Shown here piece by piece: positions 16,443-23,833 of a DNA stretch of 38,060 nucleotides. The notes under the pieces are model-generated. The model saw nothing but the letters and a program-made list of their open reading frames with translations, was not told the origin of the DNA and made no database searches. The stretch is from a virus. The DNA lies in IMG/VR virus record IMGVR_UViG_3300015241_000024, positions 1 to 38,060 of that record, one strand, 5' to 3'. Each line of letters begins with the position of its first letter. Position 1 is the first letter of the stretch. The translations under genes were made by a program, and so were the position numbers.

Positions 16443-17902
16443 ATCGCCGCAGGTTCCTCAGTTCGATGGGCCGCGGTGGCACGGCTGCCATCATCTATCC
16501 GCCGGCGAACGTGGTGCTTAGCGGCCACTCGTTCGTGGCTGGCGCGGATGCTACGAGACTCGGAATCACGGACCACGCATCGCGCATCAAGAACAGCCTG
16601 GACCCGAAGATTTTCACGTTCACGGCCATTGGGCACGGTGGATATCGCACGGGGCATGTGGGCGATGGCAGTGGTAACCAGCTGTTTCCCCTGGCGCCTA
16701 CTGAGATAGACCCGCTCCGCAAAGCGGGGCAGCTGAATTTCTTGCTGTACGAAGAGGTCATCAACAGCATCGGTTGGTACCAATCGGGGCCGGGCGGCGC
16801 GCTCGATTCGGGCCCCACGACCACGTTGACCATCTCGGACATGAACGCGTACTTTGCCGCGCGCCGCGCGGCGGGCTGGACGCCTGCAAACCAGTCGTAC
16901 ATCGGCGCATGCACCATGTACCCTGTTGCGTATTTCCCTGCGGGCCCGCCCAGCTTCCCCGTCACTCAGGACTACAGGCAATCCGTTAGAGATGTCAATA
17001 CATACGTGAGAGGTCTTACGGCTACCGACTTTTTGATGGCGGAATTCGAGCTCGATGCGCTCACCGGGCATGACCCCATCGACAATCGCATCTATAGCTC
17101 CTCGGACAACCTGCATCCGACGGATTGGGGGCACCAACTCTACGCGGATCGAATCATCCGCAACATTTACGCGCAGTACGCGTTGCGCACCGGCATTTCT
17201 TTGCCGTGGGACCCGCGCCTCCTTGGGAACATCATCTTCCGCTACGAAGCCGACAGAAGCTCAATTGTCTATACAGGTGACACGCACGCGGTGAGCGCAT
17301 GGTCGGACAAGAGCACGTGGGCCTATGACCTGTCCGCGAGCGGGGCTGCGCGGCCCACGTGGAACGCGCCGAACAAGAGCCTCGACGGCGCGGGTGCGGC
17401 GGCAATGACGACCGCGCTAACCGCGGACCTGTCCTTCACCTCGCAGCTTGAAGCGTTCGCGGTCTATCACTGCTCGAGCACCGGAACCATCGTCGTAGAA
17501 TATTCTCCGGACTACACGTCAGTTTCTGACGCATGGGCGTTGACGGGTGACGTTGCAGGCGCGCCTTGCATTATTGCAAAGGGAAACGTGGGCCTATCCA
17601 ACGCCATTGGGGTCACATTTCCAGGCATCAAGGCTGTTACCTTCCTGCTGGACAACACCAAGTCCAGTGGGCAGGGGGACATTCTCATTGACGGTGTCGA
17701 GGCCACTGCAACACGAATTGACGCGCCGAACGCGAACGCGCTGGGCAAGTACAAGCTGTCAGTTTTCGGGCGCGCGGGTGGGTCGCTGGGGAGCACGATG
17801 CAGCTCGATACCCTGCTGGTCTTCTCGGCCCCCCTCTCCAGCGTAGACCGCGCGCAGCTCATCTCGTGGGCCTACAATCGACGTGCGCAGTGGGCCGGAT
17901 AA
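16439..17902 (+). CDS. Tail spike/fibre with SGNH (GDSL-type) esterase and lectin-like domain
   Basis: From ATG 16439 (ATGA overlap) the product has 487 residues. Residues about 25-240 form an SGNH hydrolase: block I is VVLSGHSF with the likely nucleophile Ser31 (GHS in place of GDS), and block V is SSDNLHPTDWGHQLYADRI with Asp about 223 and His about 226. These enzymes remove ester-linked groups such as acetyls from polysaccharides. Residues about 255-487 are a second beta-rich lectin-like domain ending SWAYNRRAQWAG, much like the previous protein. The N-terminus MNRRRFLSSMGRGG resembles a twin-arginine signal, odd for a virion protein and probably a short attachment arm. The likely job is deacetylating host capsule or O-antigen. 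Confidence 0.68.
   Translation: MNRRRFLSSMGRGGTAAIIYPPANVVLSGHSFVAGADATRLGITDHASRIKNSLDPKIFTFTAIGHGGYRTGHVGDGSGNQLFPLAPTEIDPLRKAGQLNFLLYEEVINSIGWYQSGPGGALDSGPTTTLTISDMNAYFAARRAAGWTPANQSYIGACTMYPVAYFPAGPPSFPVTQDYRQSVRDVNTYVRGLTATDFLMAEFELDALTGHDPIDNRIYSSSDNLHPTDWGHQLYADRIIRNIYAQYALRTGISLPWDPRLLGNIIFRYEADRSSIVYTGDTHAVSAWSDKSTWAYDLSASGAARPTWNAPNKSLDGAGAAAMTTALTADLSFTSQLEAFAVYHCSSTGTIVVEYSPDYTSVSDAWALTGDVAGAPCIIAKGNVGLSNAIGVTFPGIKAVTFLLDNTKSSGQGDILIDGVEATATRIDAPNANALGKYKLSVFGRAGGSLGSTMQLDTLLVFSAPLSSVDRAQLISWAYNRRAQWAG
16993..17001 (-). repeat. GTATTGACA motif copy, antisense
   Basis: Exact 9-mer on the - strand inside the SGNH spike gene; the only exact copy opposite to the local gene direction. 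Confidence 0.7.
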
Positions 17903-18401
17903 TGTTAGCATTTTCAGCGAAGTGCCGCGCTATGACGACGAAGATACGCCCTCGACGCGCCGTGAACGTCTTTCCGAATCGGATGCGACGGCGTTGTTCA
18001 ATCGCAAGGCCGACCAGGTCTTGGCCGCCCAACAGGAGAAGCTTGCCCAATTCCTGAGCGAGCGCGAACAGCGCGCGGAAGAGCGGCAGAGATACGAGGC
18101 CGAACGGCGACGCAAAGAGCGGGAAATGACGACCCGGCTCGAGAAGCTCGATACGCGTATTTCGGACCTGTATTCGCTGGACAAGCGCGACGTGGAAAGT
18201 CTGGACCGCTTGAAAGAAGATGTAAAGACAACTAAGTCCGATGTGAAAGACCTTCTCGAAGAGCTACAAAGTTTGCGAGTCGAGCGGCAGGAATTCATCG
18301 GCATGATCAAGGGCTTCAAGTGGGCGGTCGTGGGCGCGGCAGGAGCTGCGGGCGTCATCGGCCCAGGCGTCGCGTGGATTTTCAGCAAGATACATTTTTA
18401 G
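17883..18401 (+). CDS. Coiled-coil protein with C-terminal membrane segment (XhlA-like lysis accessory)
   Basis: Up to 172 residues: polar N-terminus, long charged coiled coil (about residues 45-140, Glu/Arg/Lys-rich), then a single C-terminal hydrophobic segment (FKWAVVGAAGAAGVIGPGVA, about residues 145-165). Coiled coil followed by a C-terminal TM is the layout of XhlA/hemolysin-like proteins found beside holins. The start is uncertain: GTG 17883 overlaps the spike gene by 20 bases, while GTG 17922 would follow it; neither has a clear ribosome site. As first gene of the lysis block, a holin partner role is inferred. Confidence 0.55.
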   Translation: MRSGPDNVSIFSEVPRYDDEDTPSTRRERLSESDATALFNRKADQVLAAQQEKLAQFLSEREQRAEERQRYEAERRRKEREMTTRLEKLDTRISDLYSLDKRDVESLDRLKEDVKTTKSDVKDLLEELQSLRVERQEFIGMIKGFKWAVVGAAGAAGVIGPGVAWIFSKIHF

Positions 18402-18407
18402 AGGCAC

Positions 18408-18599
18408 ATGAAGGACTTTTTGAACAGCAAGCTCGTGCCAGCCATCGTGCTGGCCATCACGATGTTGAGCATCGGCTACATCATGCGCGTGAACGCACGC
18501 ACGCCGTTCGAGATGGCGACGACCATCGTTGCGGCGTTGGGCACCGTGGCACTCGCGCTCACACGGTCGTTGACCGAAAAGAAGGAGAATAAGGAATGA
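18408..18599 (+). CDS. Holin-like small membrane protein
   Basis: A 63-residue protein with two hydrophobic helices (LVPAIVLAITMLSIGYIM and TTIVAALGTVALALT) and a charged Lys/Glu-rich tail, the topology of a small class II-type holin. It lies between a coiled-coil/TM protein and a lipoprotein, four genes ahead of the endolysin's end. Holins make the inner membrane hole that lets the endolysin reach the wall. ATG 18408 follows GAGGCAC; the stop overlaps the next ATG (ATGA). Confidence 0.65.
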   Translation: MKDFLNSKLVPAIVLAITMLSIGYIMRVNARTPFEMATTIVAALGTVALALTRSLTEKKENKE

Positions 18600-18841
18600 A
18601 AATCATCATCGCTATCTCTGTTGCCATCGCAACGGCAGTTGTATTGACACATTGCGGAGGCACGTCGCTTACGGCGGCAGATGGTACACGCGAGGCCAAT
18701 CGTGTGCTAACCCTTCAGCGATGCGACGACAGGGCGGTTGCAACGAAGAACGCGTGCCAGGCCGATGGGGGCGCGGCGGGCTATTGTGGCGGGGAGGGTT
18801 ATGCTGCATATCTGTTTTGCAAATCGGATGCTGGACTATAG
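18596..18841 (+). CDS. Small secreted, Cys-rich protein; possible lipoprotein/spanin
   Basis: An 81-residue product with a signal-peptide-like start (Lys, then IIIAISVAIATAVVLTHCGG). The LTHC could be a lipobox but the His at -1 is not standard, so lipidation is uncertain. The mature part has five more cysteines. A small secreted protein between holin and endolysin could be an outer-membrane spanin part, but no inner-membrane partner is recognised. The Val-Leu-Thr before the Cys is encoded by the 9-mer GTATTGACA (18641-18649). It starts with ATGA coupling to the holin gene. Confidence 0.52.
   Translation: MKIIIAISVAIATAVVLTHCGGTSLTAADGTREANRVLTLQRCDDRAVATKNACQADGGAAGYCGGEGYAAYLFCKSDAGL
18641..18649 (+). 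repeat. GTATTGACA motif copy
   Basis: Exact 9-mer, in frame as Val-Leu-Thr in the small secreted protein of the lysis cassette. Confidence 0.7.
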
Positions 18842-18850
18842 GAGAGCAAA

Positions 18851-19036
18851 ATGCCTACGGTATTGACAGCTATTTTCGAGGGAATCGCGCTGCTCGAGCA
18901 GAATCAGCAGGTCATTTCGCTGATCGTCTCGGCGGTTCAGGATGGCAAGCTGACGAAGGAGGAAATTCTTTCGGCGGTGGAGGCTGCGATTACGGCGGCC
19001 TACGATGCGAAGGTGAAGAAGGAGATGGGCCTGTGA
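18851..19036 (+). CDS. Small helical protein in lysis cassette, unknown
   Basis: A 61-residue product with a good ribosome site (GGAGAG, then ATG 18851). The sequence is amphipathic-helical (LLEQNQQVISLIVSAVQDGK, then an Ala/Lys-rich helix). It has no membrane segment. The fourth to sixth codons are GTA TTG ACA, a copy of the repeated 9-mer, at the same place in the gene as in the Sak4-like gene. Its stop overlaps the endolysin GTG. Function unknown; it may be a lysis regulator by position only. Confidence 0.5.
   Translation: MPTVLTAIFEGIALLEQNQQVISLIVSAVQDGKLTKEEILSAVEAAITAAYDAKVKKEMGL
18860..18868 (+). repeat. GTATTGACA motif copy
   Basis: Exact 9-mer forming codons 4-6 of the gene at 18851. 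Confidence 0.7.
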
Positions 19037-19815
19037 ACATCCCGGAGGATTCGTTCTTCACCGAGCTCGCGGAGGTGAGTGACCGGCTTCACGTGGACTC
19101 GTTCTTCCTGCTGAGCGTGTGGATGAGTGAAAGCTCAGTGAAGCCCGACGCCTACAACCCCCATGGGGGCGCGAGCGGCATCTTCCAGGCGATGCCCGAC
19201 ACGCTCAAGGGTCTTGGCTTCGACGGCGATTTTCGTGCACTCACGGCAACAGAGCAGCTCCCATGGGCCGAAAAGTACTACGCGCCTGGTGCTTCGAAGC
19301 TCAGCACACGCGTCGCGTGCTACCTCTGGACGTTCCTTCCGGCGGACATCGCACTGGCCTCCAATCCCGATGCCGTGCTCGTGGCGGAGAAGGGCTCGCC
19401 CATCTGCCTGGACGGGCGCCGTCCGACGTTGTTCTCCGTGAACAGCGCTTTCGACCAGGATGGGAACCACGCCATCCAGGTCAAGGAGCTCGACTCCGCC
19501 ATCATGCATGCGTGCCGCGGTCCGCGGTGGATCGCTATCCGCGACCGCATGCGCGCCGAGCTCGGGCTACAGCCGCTGGGCGAAGTGACAGGCACCTTCC
19601 CCAACAAGCCCGACGTTGCCTCGCTGCGCGGCATCCAGGCTCTCTTGGAGGACCTCGGCTACCAGTTGGGTGAGCTCGACGGGCTCATGGGTCCACGTAC
19701 GCATGATGCGCTGGTGGTCTTCCAGGAGGCCAATGGGCTCGACCAGGATGGCCTGCCAGGTCCGCAGACGCGGACCGCACTACTGACCGCCTGGCGTGCG
19801 CTCGGGAAGTCCTAG
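19033..19815 (+). CDS. Endolysin: transglycosylase-like domain plus C-terminal peptidoglycan-binding domain
   Basis: From GTG 19033 (ribosome site AAGGAG; GTGA overlap) the product is 260 residues. The N-terminal domain carries a lysozyme/lytic transglycosylase pattern: SVWMSESSVKPDAYNP with likely catalytic Glu33, then GGASGIFQAMPDTLKGLG. The C-terminus (about residues 195-255) is a PG_binding_1 repeat (SLRGIQALLEDLGYQLGELD, GLMGPRTHDALVVFQEANGL, DQDGLPGPQTRTAL). It cuts peptidoglycan for release. The catalytic domain at the N-terminus and binding domain at the C-terminus is a common modular order. The 3' end overlaps the convergent gene at 19780-20037 by 36 bases. Confidence 0.85.
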   Translation: MNIPEDSFFTELAEVSDRLHVDSFFLLSVWMSESSVKPDAYNPHGGASGIFQAMPDTLKGLGFDGDFRALTATEQLPWAEKYYAPGASKLSTRVACYLWTFLPADIALASNPDAVLVAEKGSPICLDGRRPTLFSVNSAFDQDGNHAIQVKELDSAIMHACRGPRWIAIRDRMRAELGLQPLGEVTGTFPNKPDVASLRGIQALLEDLGYQLGELDGLMGPRTHDALVVFQEANGLDQDGLPGPQTRTALLTAWRALGKS

Positions 19816-20037
19816 GAGGCGCGCAGCCTTACGTACGTCTCCCACCGTGGCGACTGTCGGAAGGGCGTCGAGTGTCTCCCACATGGGGGCGCTCGATGGC
19901 CCTTCGTCGCGTTTGGCAAACGTGACACTGATTTCGCGCCCATCGCGCATCGACGGGTCTACGAACGTGACGATGGCCGCGAATGGTCGCAACGCATTCT
20001 CGAGTGCTTCGATGCGCGCGCGCAGCTCGTCGACCAT
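19780..20037 (-). CDS. Small hypothetical protein (85 aa)
   Basis: From the - strand ATG at 20037 the product begins with a helical stretch (VDELRARIEALENALRPFAA), a phrase seen in many small phage proteins, then a polar body. It lies just past a strong leftward terminator (20055-20090), so it would be made only by read-through or from its own promoter, which I cannot see. Its end overlaps the endolysin gene by 36 bases, tail to tail. It may be a real but weakly expressed gene. Confidence 0.45.
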   Translation of the reverse strand: MVDELRARIEALENALRPFAAIVTFVDPSMRDGREISVTFAKRDEGPSSAPMWETLDALPTVATVGDVRKAARLLGLPERTPGGQ

Positions 20038-20054
20038 GCTCAAAACGGTAGCAT

Positions 20055-20090
20055 AAAAAACCCCCCTTGCGGGGTGAGTCGCAAGGGGGG
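20055..20090 (-). terminator. Intrinsic terminator of the leftward operon
   Basis: A perfect 10-bp stem (ccccccttgc at 20061-20070 with gcaagggggg at 20081-20090) and a 10-base loop. On the - strand the stem is followed by six T (20060-20055), so it works leftward, 36 bases after the SSB-like gene stop. On the + strand no T-run follows, so it should not stop rightward transcripts well. Confidence 0.85.
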
Positions 20091-20125
20091 CCGCCGTGAC
20101 CACAAGGAGAGGAATGATGATGACC

Positions 20126-20572
20126 TCAGAAGGGTATGTCGTCATCCGCCTTTTGTCCACCGCCATTGGGGGAGGACATCGAAAGGATGAGGCCTTTGAG
20201 ACTCGCAGCGAACGCCTTTTTCTGGTCTTCGTTCATGCGATTTTTCACCGCCAAGCCGCCACCGCCACGACCAACGAATCGCACGCGCGGGCGCGCGACA
20301 CCATCTTGGCCGGGCTCGATCTGAATCAGACATTCTGCTTCCCCGGTGACCGTGGTCAGATTGGAGATGTCGTCGCCCTTCCAGCCGATGGCGCGCAGCC
20401 CTAGGATGGTGCTCTTGCGCGCGTTCTCGGTGAAGCTGCCGTACCACGTGACCTGCTCGCCTACGGAATCGCCTGCGACCGCCTCGAGAAGGACGGCCAC
20501 CTGCGGCTTTTGCTCGCTGGTGAACGCGAGGTCCGCTTCAATCACTCGAAATTTATCCCATCCAGCTCTCAT
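20126..20572 (-). CDS. Single-stranded DNA-binding-like protein
   Basis: A 148-residue product with a beta-rich body (KFRVIEADLAFTSEQKPQVA, VTWYGSFTENARKSTILGLR), a Gly-rich stretch and an acidic C-terminus ending in Asp-Asp-Asp-Ile-Pro-Phe, the kind of tail SSBs use to recruit partner proteins. It lies next to a Sak4-like ATPase and a PD-(D/E)XK nuclease, the classic trio of a phage recombination module. The SSB call rests on tail and context; no family match could be run. The ATG overlaps the ATPase stop (ATGA). Confidence 0.65.
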   Translation of the reverse strand: MRAGWDKFRVIEADLAFTSEQKPQVAVLLEAVAGDSVGEQVTWYGSFTENARKSTILGLRAIGWKGDDISNLTTVTGEAECLIQIEPGQDGVARPRVRFVGRGGGGLAVKNRMNEDQKKAFAASLKGLILSMSSPNGGGQKADDDIPF

Positions 20573-21465
20573 GTCATCACCTTCGCCTTGGCAAAATCTA
20601 CGAACTTCGAAAGTGCAACGGCATCCGTCACACCAATTTTAGAAAGCGCATCTTGCGCCTTGATGCGGACCTCCTCGGGGAGCCGGCCAAGAATCTCTTT
20701 CGCCGCCGTGAGAAGTTCCCCAGGGTCGGCCGGCTTGTAGGCGGCGAGTGCCGCGGCATACTCGCTCCACCGAAGCGGTAGCTTGTCGGGCAAATTGTAG
20801 CGGTTTTTCGCGACGAATGTGGGCGATTTTTGCGTGTTCAAAAATCGCACACTGGTGCCGACGCCTCGCACTTTGCCGCCCTCTTCCAGCGCATACTGCT
20901 CGCGGCGCGCGAAGAGAACGCAGTCTGCCCATTTTACCAGGGCACCGCTCGTGCGCTTGTTGAGCTCCAGGTCCCAGAAGTTGAAGTCCGCGCCCTCGGG
21001 GTTTTGAAAGGTTTCCAACTTGGCATGGGCCAGGATGATGACGTGCACGCCGAAATCCTTCAAGCGCTCGAAGCGCGCCATCAGCTGACGTAGGAGCCCG
21101 ATGCCAGCGTCGTACCCTTTGCCGTACGCGATATCTGCCACACTCGGCTTGCCGGCCAGCTTGGCCACGTGGTCGAAAATCATCCGCTCCAGCCCGTCTA
21201 CCGTGTCGATGGCCAGCGAGCCAAACTCGGGCTTCTCGTTCGTGATGTGGTTGACGATGGCCTGGACCTCCTCAAAGGTCTGCGGGTCACGCTGGCCGAT
21301 TCGGAGTCGCCGGACGGGGAGCTGCTCGGCGCCACGCTCGAGCGCCAGAAACGCCACGTCAGGTGCGTCCGCAGCCCATGTGCTCTTGCCTACGCCGGGC
21401 TCGCCATATACGAGCGTGATGGGCGCCGATTCGATCAGCGCCTTAGGTGTCAATACAATATTCAT
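20569..21465 (-). CDS. Sak4-like RecA-fold ATPase (single-strand annealing/recombination)
   Basis: A 298-residue product with Walker A GEPGVGKST (residues 21-29) and a Walker B-type FGSLAIDTVDGLE (about residues 81-93), then HVIILAHAKLETF and a KRTSGALVKWADCVLFARR stretch, as in phage AAA/RecA-like 'Sak4' proteins. These help load or pair single strands with SSB. The N-terminus reads MNIVLTPK, where Val-Leu-Thr is coded by GTATTGACA (21457-21449), a repeated 9-mer. It is coupled to neighbours on both sides (ATGA). Confidence 0.75.
   Translation of the reverse strand: MNIVLTPKALIESAPITLVYGEPGVGKSTWAADAPDVAFLALERGAEQLPVRRLRIGQRDPQTFEEVQAIVNHITNEKPEFGSLAIDTVDGLERMIFDHVAKLAGKPSVADIAYGKGYDAGIGLLRQLMARFERLKDFGVHVIILAHAKLETFQNPEGADFNFWDLELNKRTSGALVKWADCVLFARREQYALEEGGKVRGVGTSVRFLNTQKSPTFVAKNRYNLPDKLPLRWSEYAAALAAYKPADPGELLTAAKEILGRLPEEVRIKAQDALSKIGVTDAVALSKFVDFAKAKVMT
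21449..21457 (-). repeat. GTATTGACA motif copy
   Basis: Exact 9-mer on the - strand, codons 4-6 of the Sak4-like gene. Confidence 0.7.
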
Positions 21466-21653
21466 TCGTCATCCTCTGCAACGAATGGGTTCAGCATCGT
21501 AACGGTAACGCGGGCTGGATACGGGAGCTCAAACTTGTTTTTGATCTCGCTTGCAATTGCGGTCTCGGTGTCCGTTTTCCATTTTTGCCCATTGTGGACA
21601 GAATTGTCGGTGCGCTTCTCAACGGTGAAAGTGACTCTGAATTTTACAATCAT
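21462..21653 (-). CDS. Small hypothetical protein (63 aa)
   Basis: A 63-residue product between the nuclease and ATPase genes, with ATGA overlaps on both sides. It begins with a beta-like strand (MIVKFRVTFTVEKR) and ends acidic. Tight coupling suggests a recombination-related accessory or simply co-expression; no family recognised. Confidence 0.5.
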   Translation of the reverse strand: MIVKFRVTFTVEKRTDNSVHNGQKWKTDTETAIASEIKNKFELPYPARVTVTMLNPFVAEDDE

Positions 21654-22531
21654 AGTTCCTCATGGGGTCGGTCGGCTTTCCGGTAAAGCATCTTATCGTC
21701 GATGTCCGCGCGGTTCGCGCAGACAGGTAGAAATTCGCATGCGCCACCGAAGGGGTGGATGCAGGCGTCGACGTTGCGGGGCCAGTGAGTCGCGTGCTCG
21801 ATATCCGTGATGGTATCCTGGCAATCGTTCCACGACGCTTCGATGTCTTGCGCGAGCCGCGGGACGCGGAACATCTGGTAGTAGTGCTCGGGCTTTTCGG
21901 CGTTGGTCTCCAGGAGACGCGTGCAGTAGTCCTCCGGCGTTTCATCTTCGAGACGCTGGTTGGCGCAAGGCGTGCCATCCTTCTTCAGCCGGATGTTCTC
22001 GGTCTTTTTGAACGGCTTGATGGCCGGCTTGACGTTGATGAAATACATGATGCCGCTTGGCCGCTGGCCGTACATGCGCTCCGCAGCGTCGAAGTAGATG
22101 CTGCACTGCGGGTCGATCTCGAGGCGCTGTACGTAGGCGTCCGAGACCTGCGCGGCCGTCTTTTCCTCGACTACCCACAATTCACCCTTCTCTCGCACCA
22201 CCGCGTCGAACTTCCCCGCCATATTCCCAAACGAGAAGCTAGCCTCGACTCCCAAGATGTCAAGACTTCTTATGAACTCTCCCCATCGGGCATGATAGCC
22301 TCGAAGCATAGCGATGAGCCTGGCCGTGTCGAAGCCATCTTGCGCGTCGAATGAATGCCTGCCAGCCGCCGCGTAGCCCTCTGTCCAATACAGGTCACGC
22401 AGCTCATGCCACATGGCCCCGAAGCGGAGCGGCTCGGCCTCCTGAATAGGTCGATACAAGTCCAGGTACACGTGCTTGAACAGCCGAGGGCATTTCCGAA
22501 ACGTCCTCAGGCAGGATTGCGTGTAAATCAT
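21650..22531 (-). CDS. PD-(D/E)XK (RecB/Cas4-like) nuclease
   Basis: From ATG 22531 the product has 293 residues; an upstream in-frame extension is Arg-rich noise. Catalytic elements are visible in order: Glu96 (GVEASF), Asp109 (GKFDAVV), Glu122-Glu123-Lys124 (WVVEEKT) and Gln142 (DPQC). The C-terminus has Cys257, Cys265 and Cys271, and the N-terminus has CLRTFRKC, so an iron-sulfur cluster of the Cas4/AddB type is plausible. Beside Sak4 and SSB genes, it most likely provides the exonuclease for end resection in recombination. Confidence 0.75.
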   Translation of the reverse strand: MIYTQSCLRTFRKCPRLFKHVYLDLYRPIQEAEPLRFGAMWHELRDLYWTEGYAAAGRHSFDAQDGFDTARLIAMLRGYHARWGEFIRSLDILGVEASFSFGNMAGKFDAVVREKGELWVVEEKTAAQVSDAYVQRLEIDPQCSIYFDAAERMYGQRPSGIMYFINVKPAIKPFKKTENIRLKKDGTPCANQRLEDETPEDYCTRLLETNAEKPEHYYQMFRVPRLAQDIEASWNDCQDTITDIEHATHWPRNVDACIHPFGGACEFLPVCANRADIDDKMLYRKADRPHEEL

Positions 22532-23049
22532 TTCGCTTCTTCCAGTGCTCGGATCCGAATGCGGAGCTCCTCGTAGTCGCCGATAGCCGCGCGCACGAGC
22601 TTGTCCAAGGTAGCGATGGCGTGTCGCTGCTCGCCGACTTCGGGGTGGGCCGCCTCGAGCTCGGCTTGCGTCACGGGCACGCGCCCTAGACGCAAAAGAC
22701 GGCATTGCTCGATGGCATCATTGCGCTCGCTTTCCACCGCGCCGATCTTCTCTCTCAGAGCGCGGCCCTCTTCGAGTGCAGCGTCGCGCTCTTCGCGACG
22801 AGAATAAGCCTCGTTTTTCCACTCCTCCGCGAAGTCGACCATCTTGTCGTATTGGGTCGTGACCTCCGCCAGCTTCTCTTTCAGCGCGCGGTTCGCCTCC
22901 TCACATGCCCGTTTCCACGATTCGGCAGACTTTTTCCAGGTGTCGGTTTGGGCTTGTGCCTCAGCAACACGGTCACCCCATGCGACTCCGTATTTCCTCA
23001 CCGCATTGACAGCGGCGCAATACGCATCGTCGATTGTATTGTCACTCAT
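22528..23049 (-). CDS. Coiled-coil protein, unknown
   Basis: A 173-residue, mostly helical protein (long Glu/Arg/Ala heptad-like stretch, residues about 25-105). ATG 23049 has a strong ribosome site (GGAGGA) placed inside the end of the previous gene. It lacks catalytic motifs. Such coiled-coil proteins are common in early phage operons, but I cannot assign a role. The stop overlaps the nuclease start (ATGA). Confidence 0.55.
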   Translation of the reverse strand: MSDNTIDDAYCAAVNAVRKYGVAWGDRVAEAQAQTDTWKKSAESWKRACEEANRALKEKLAEVTTQYDKMVDFAEEWKNEAYSRREERDAALEEGRALREKIGAVESERNDAIEQCRLLRLGRVPVTQAELEAAHPEVGEQRHAIATLDKLVRAAIGDYEELRIRIRALEEAK

Positions 23050-23206
23050 TTATTCCTCCGGCTCCCACGTGGTCGAAGTCTTCGTCCCGCGCCTTGTCGT
23101 ACCAGGTGTATTCCTTGTCCAAGTCTTTCAGACTGGTGCGTTTCCACTTGCGCACCCGCTTCTCGTCCTCTGTCTTGCGGCGCTTCTCCAGCCCGCGGAG
23201 CCTCAT
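23042..23206 (-). CDS. Very small basic protein (54 aa)
   Basis: From ATG 23206 a 54-residue product rich in Arg/Lys in the first half (LRGLEKRRKTEDEKRVRKWK) and acidic in the second. It is coupled to the upstream gene (ATGA at 23203-23206) and its last bases carry the ribosome site of the next gene. Unknown. Confidence 0.5.
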   Translation of the reverse strand: MRLRGLEKRRKTEDEKRVRKWKRTSLKDLDKEYTWYDKARDEDFDHVGAGGINE

Positions 23207-23427
23207 TTCAGGTGCTCCCCGCGCTCGATGCGCTGCGCCAACATCTCGCGCTCGGCGCTGCACTCGCTGTTGTCGCCGTTGGGGCGGCGTAGGTAGGCGA
23301 CGATGCATGCCATGGCCAATTCGGTGCCTTGGAGGCGCGCTTTCAAATCATTCACAATAATTTCCAGTTCACAGATTCGATTGCACTTGTCCGTGCGCCC
23401 TTCGCACGCATCGCAAATGCAGCTCAT
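23203..23427 (-). CDS. Small Cys-rich protein, possible zinc site (74 aa)
   Basis: From ATG 23427: N-terminal CICDACEGRTDKCNRIC, a cluster that could bind zinc, then a helix (ELEIIVNDLKARLQGTELAM) and a polar end. Coupled by ATGA to both neighbours. It resembles small phage proteins of unknown role. Confidence 0.5.
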   Translation of the reverse strand: MSCICDACEGRTDKCNRICELEIIVNDLKARLQGTELAMACIVAYLRRPNGDNSECSAEREMLAQRIERGEHLK

Positions 23428-23741
23428 ATCCCCAGCTCCTTCCGCGCTTCGTCGCGCTGCTCTTGGGTTGCGAGGCCGCATTTGGTAAGGGCGGCGTCGA
23501 TGTGGCAGAGAGGCTCATGCCCTTCCCCCGAAGTATTCTCACAACACGCGCAGCAGCGCTCCGCCCATGCTGGCCCCCGATAGCTCTGCTTTGGAAGTCG
23601 ACTTCCTTGCCACTCCACCGCCAGCAGCACGCGGCACATGTCGGGAGCGGCCATCGCTATCTGGCAAGCTGCTTCGTCTTGATCCACTTTTGCGCCGATT
23701 AAAAACTCGTTGTCCCACGTTTCCAGCCACGGCTTGCTCAT
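23424..23741 (-). CDS. Small Cys-rich protein (105 aa)
   Basis: From ATG 23741: a polar start (SKPWLETWDNEFL), then a Cys cluster (RCCACCENTSGEGHEPLC), which could form a zinc site, and a charged C-terminal helix. Coupled by ATGA to the next gene and to the tiny membrane-protein gene upstream. Unknown. Confidence 0.5.
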   Translation of the reverse strand: MSKPWLETWDNEFLIGAKVDQDEAACQIAMAAPDMCRVLLAVEWQGSRLPKQSYRGPAWAERCCACCENTSGEGHEPLCHIDAALTKCGLATQEQRDEARKELGI

Positions 23742-23833
23742 CGTTTGCTCCAAAGCCCATATGTGTAGCCAACCAAAAATCCAATGGCGCACATCGCGCA
23801 CCCCCATGCGTGAGAATCAAGCCACACACTCAT
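23738..23833 (-). CDS. Tiny membrane protein (31 aa)
   Basis: A 31-codon frame from ATG 23833 to TGA 23738. The middle is hydrophobic (WGCAMCAIGFLVGYTYGLW) and the end is positively charged (SKR), as in single-pass mini-proteins. Both ends overlap neighbouring genes by exactly ATGA, the same pattern as the rest of the operon, which argues strongly that it is translated. Function unknown. Confidence 0.6.
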   Translation of the reverse strand: MSVWLDSHAWGCAMCAIGFLVGYTYGLWSKR

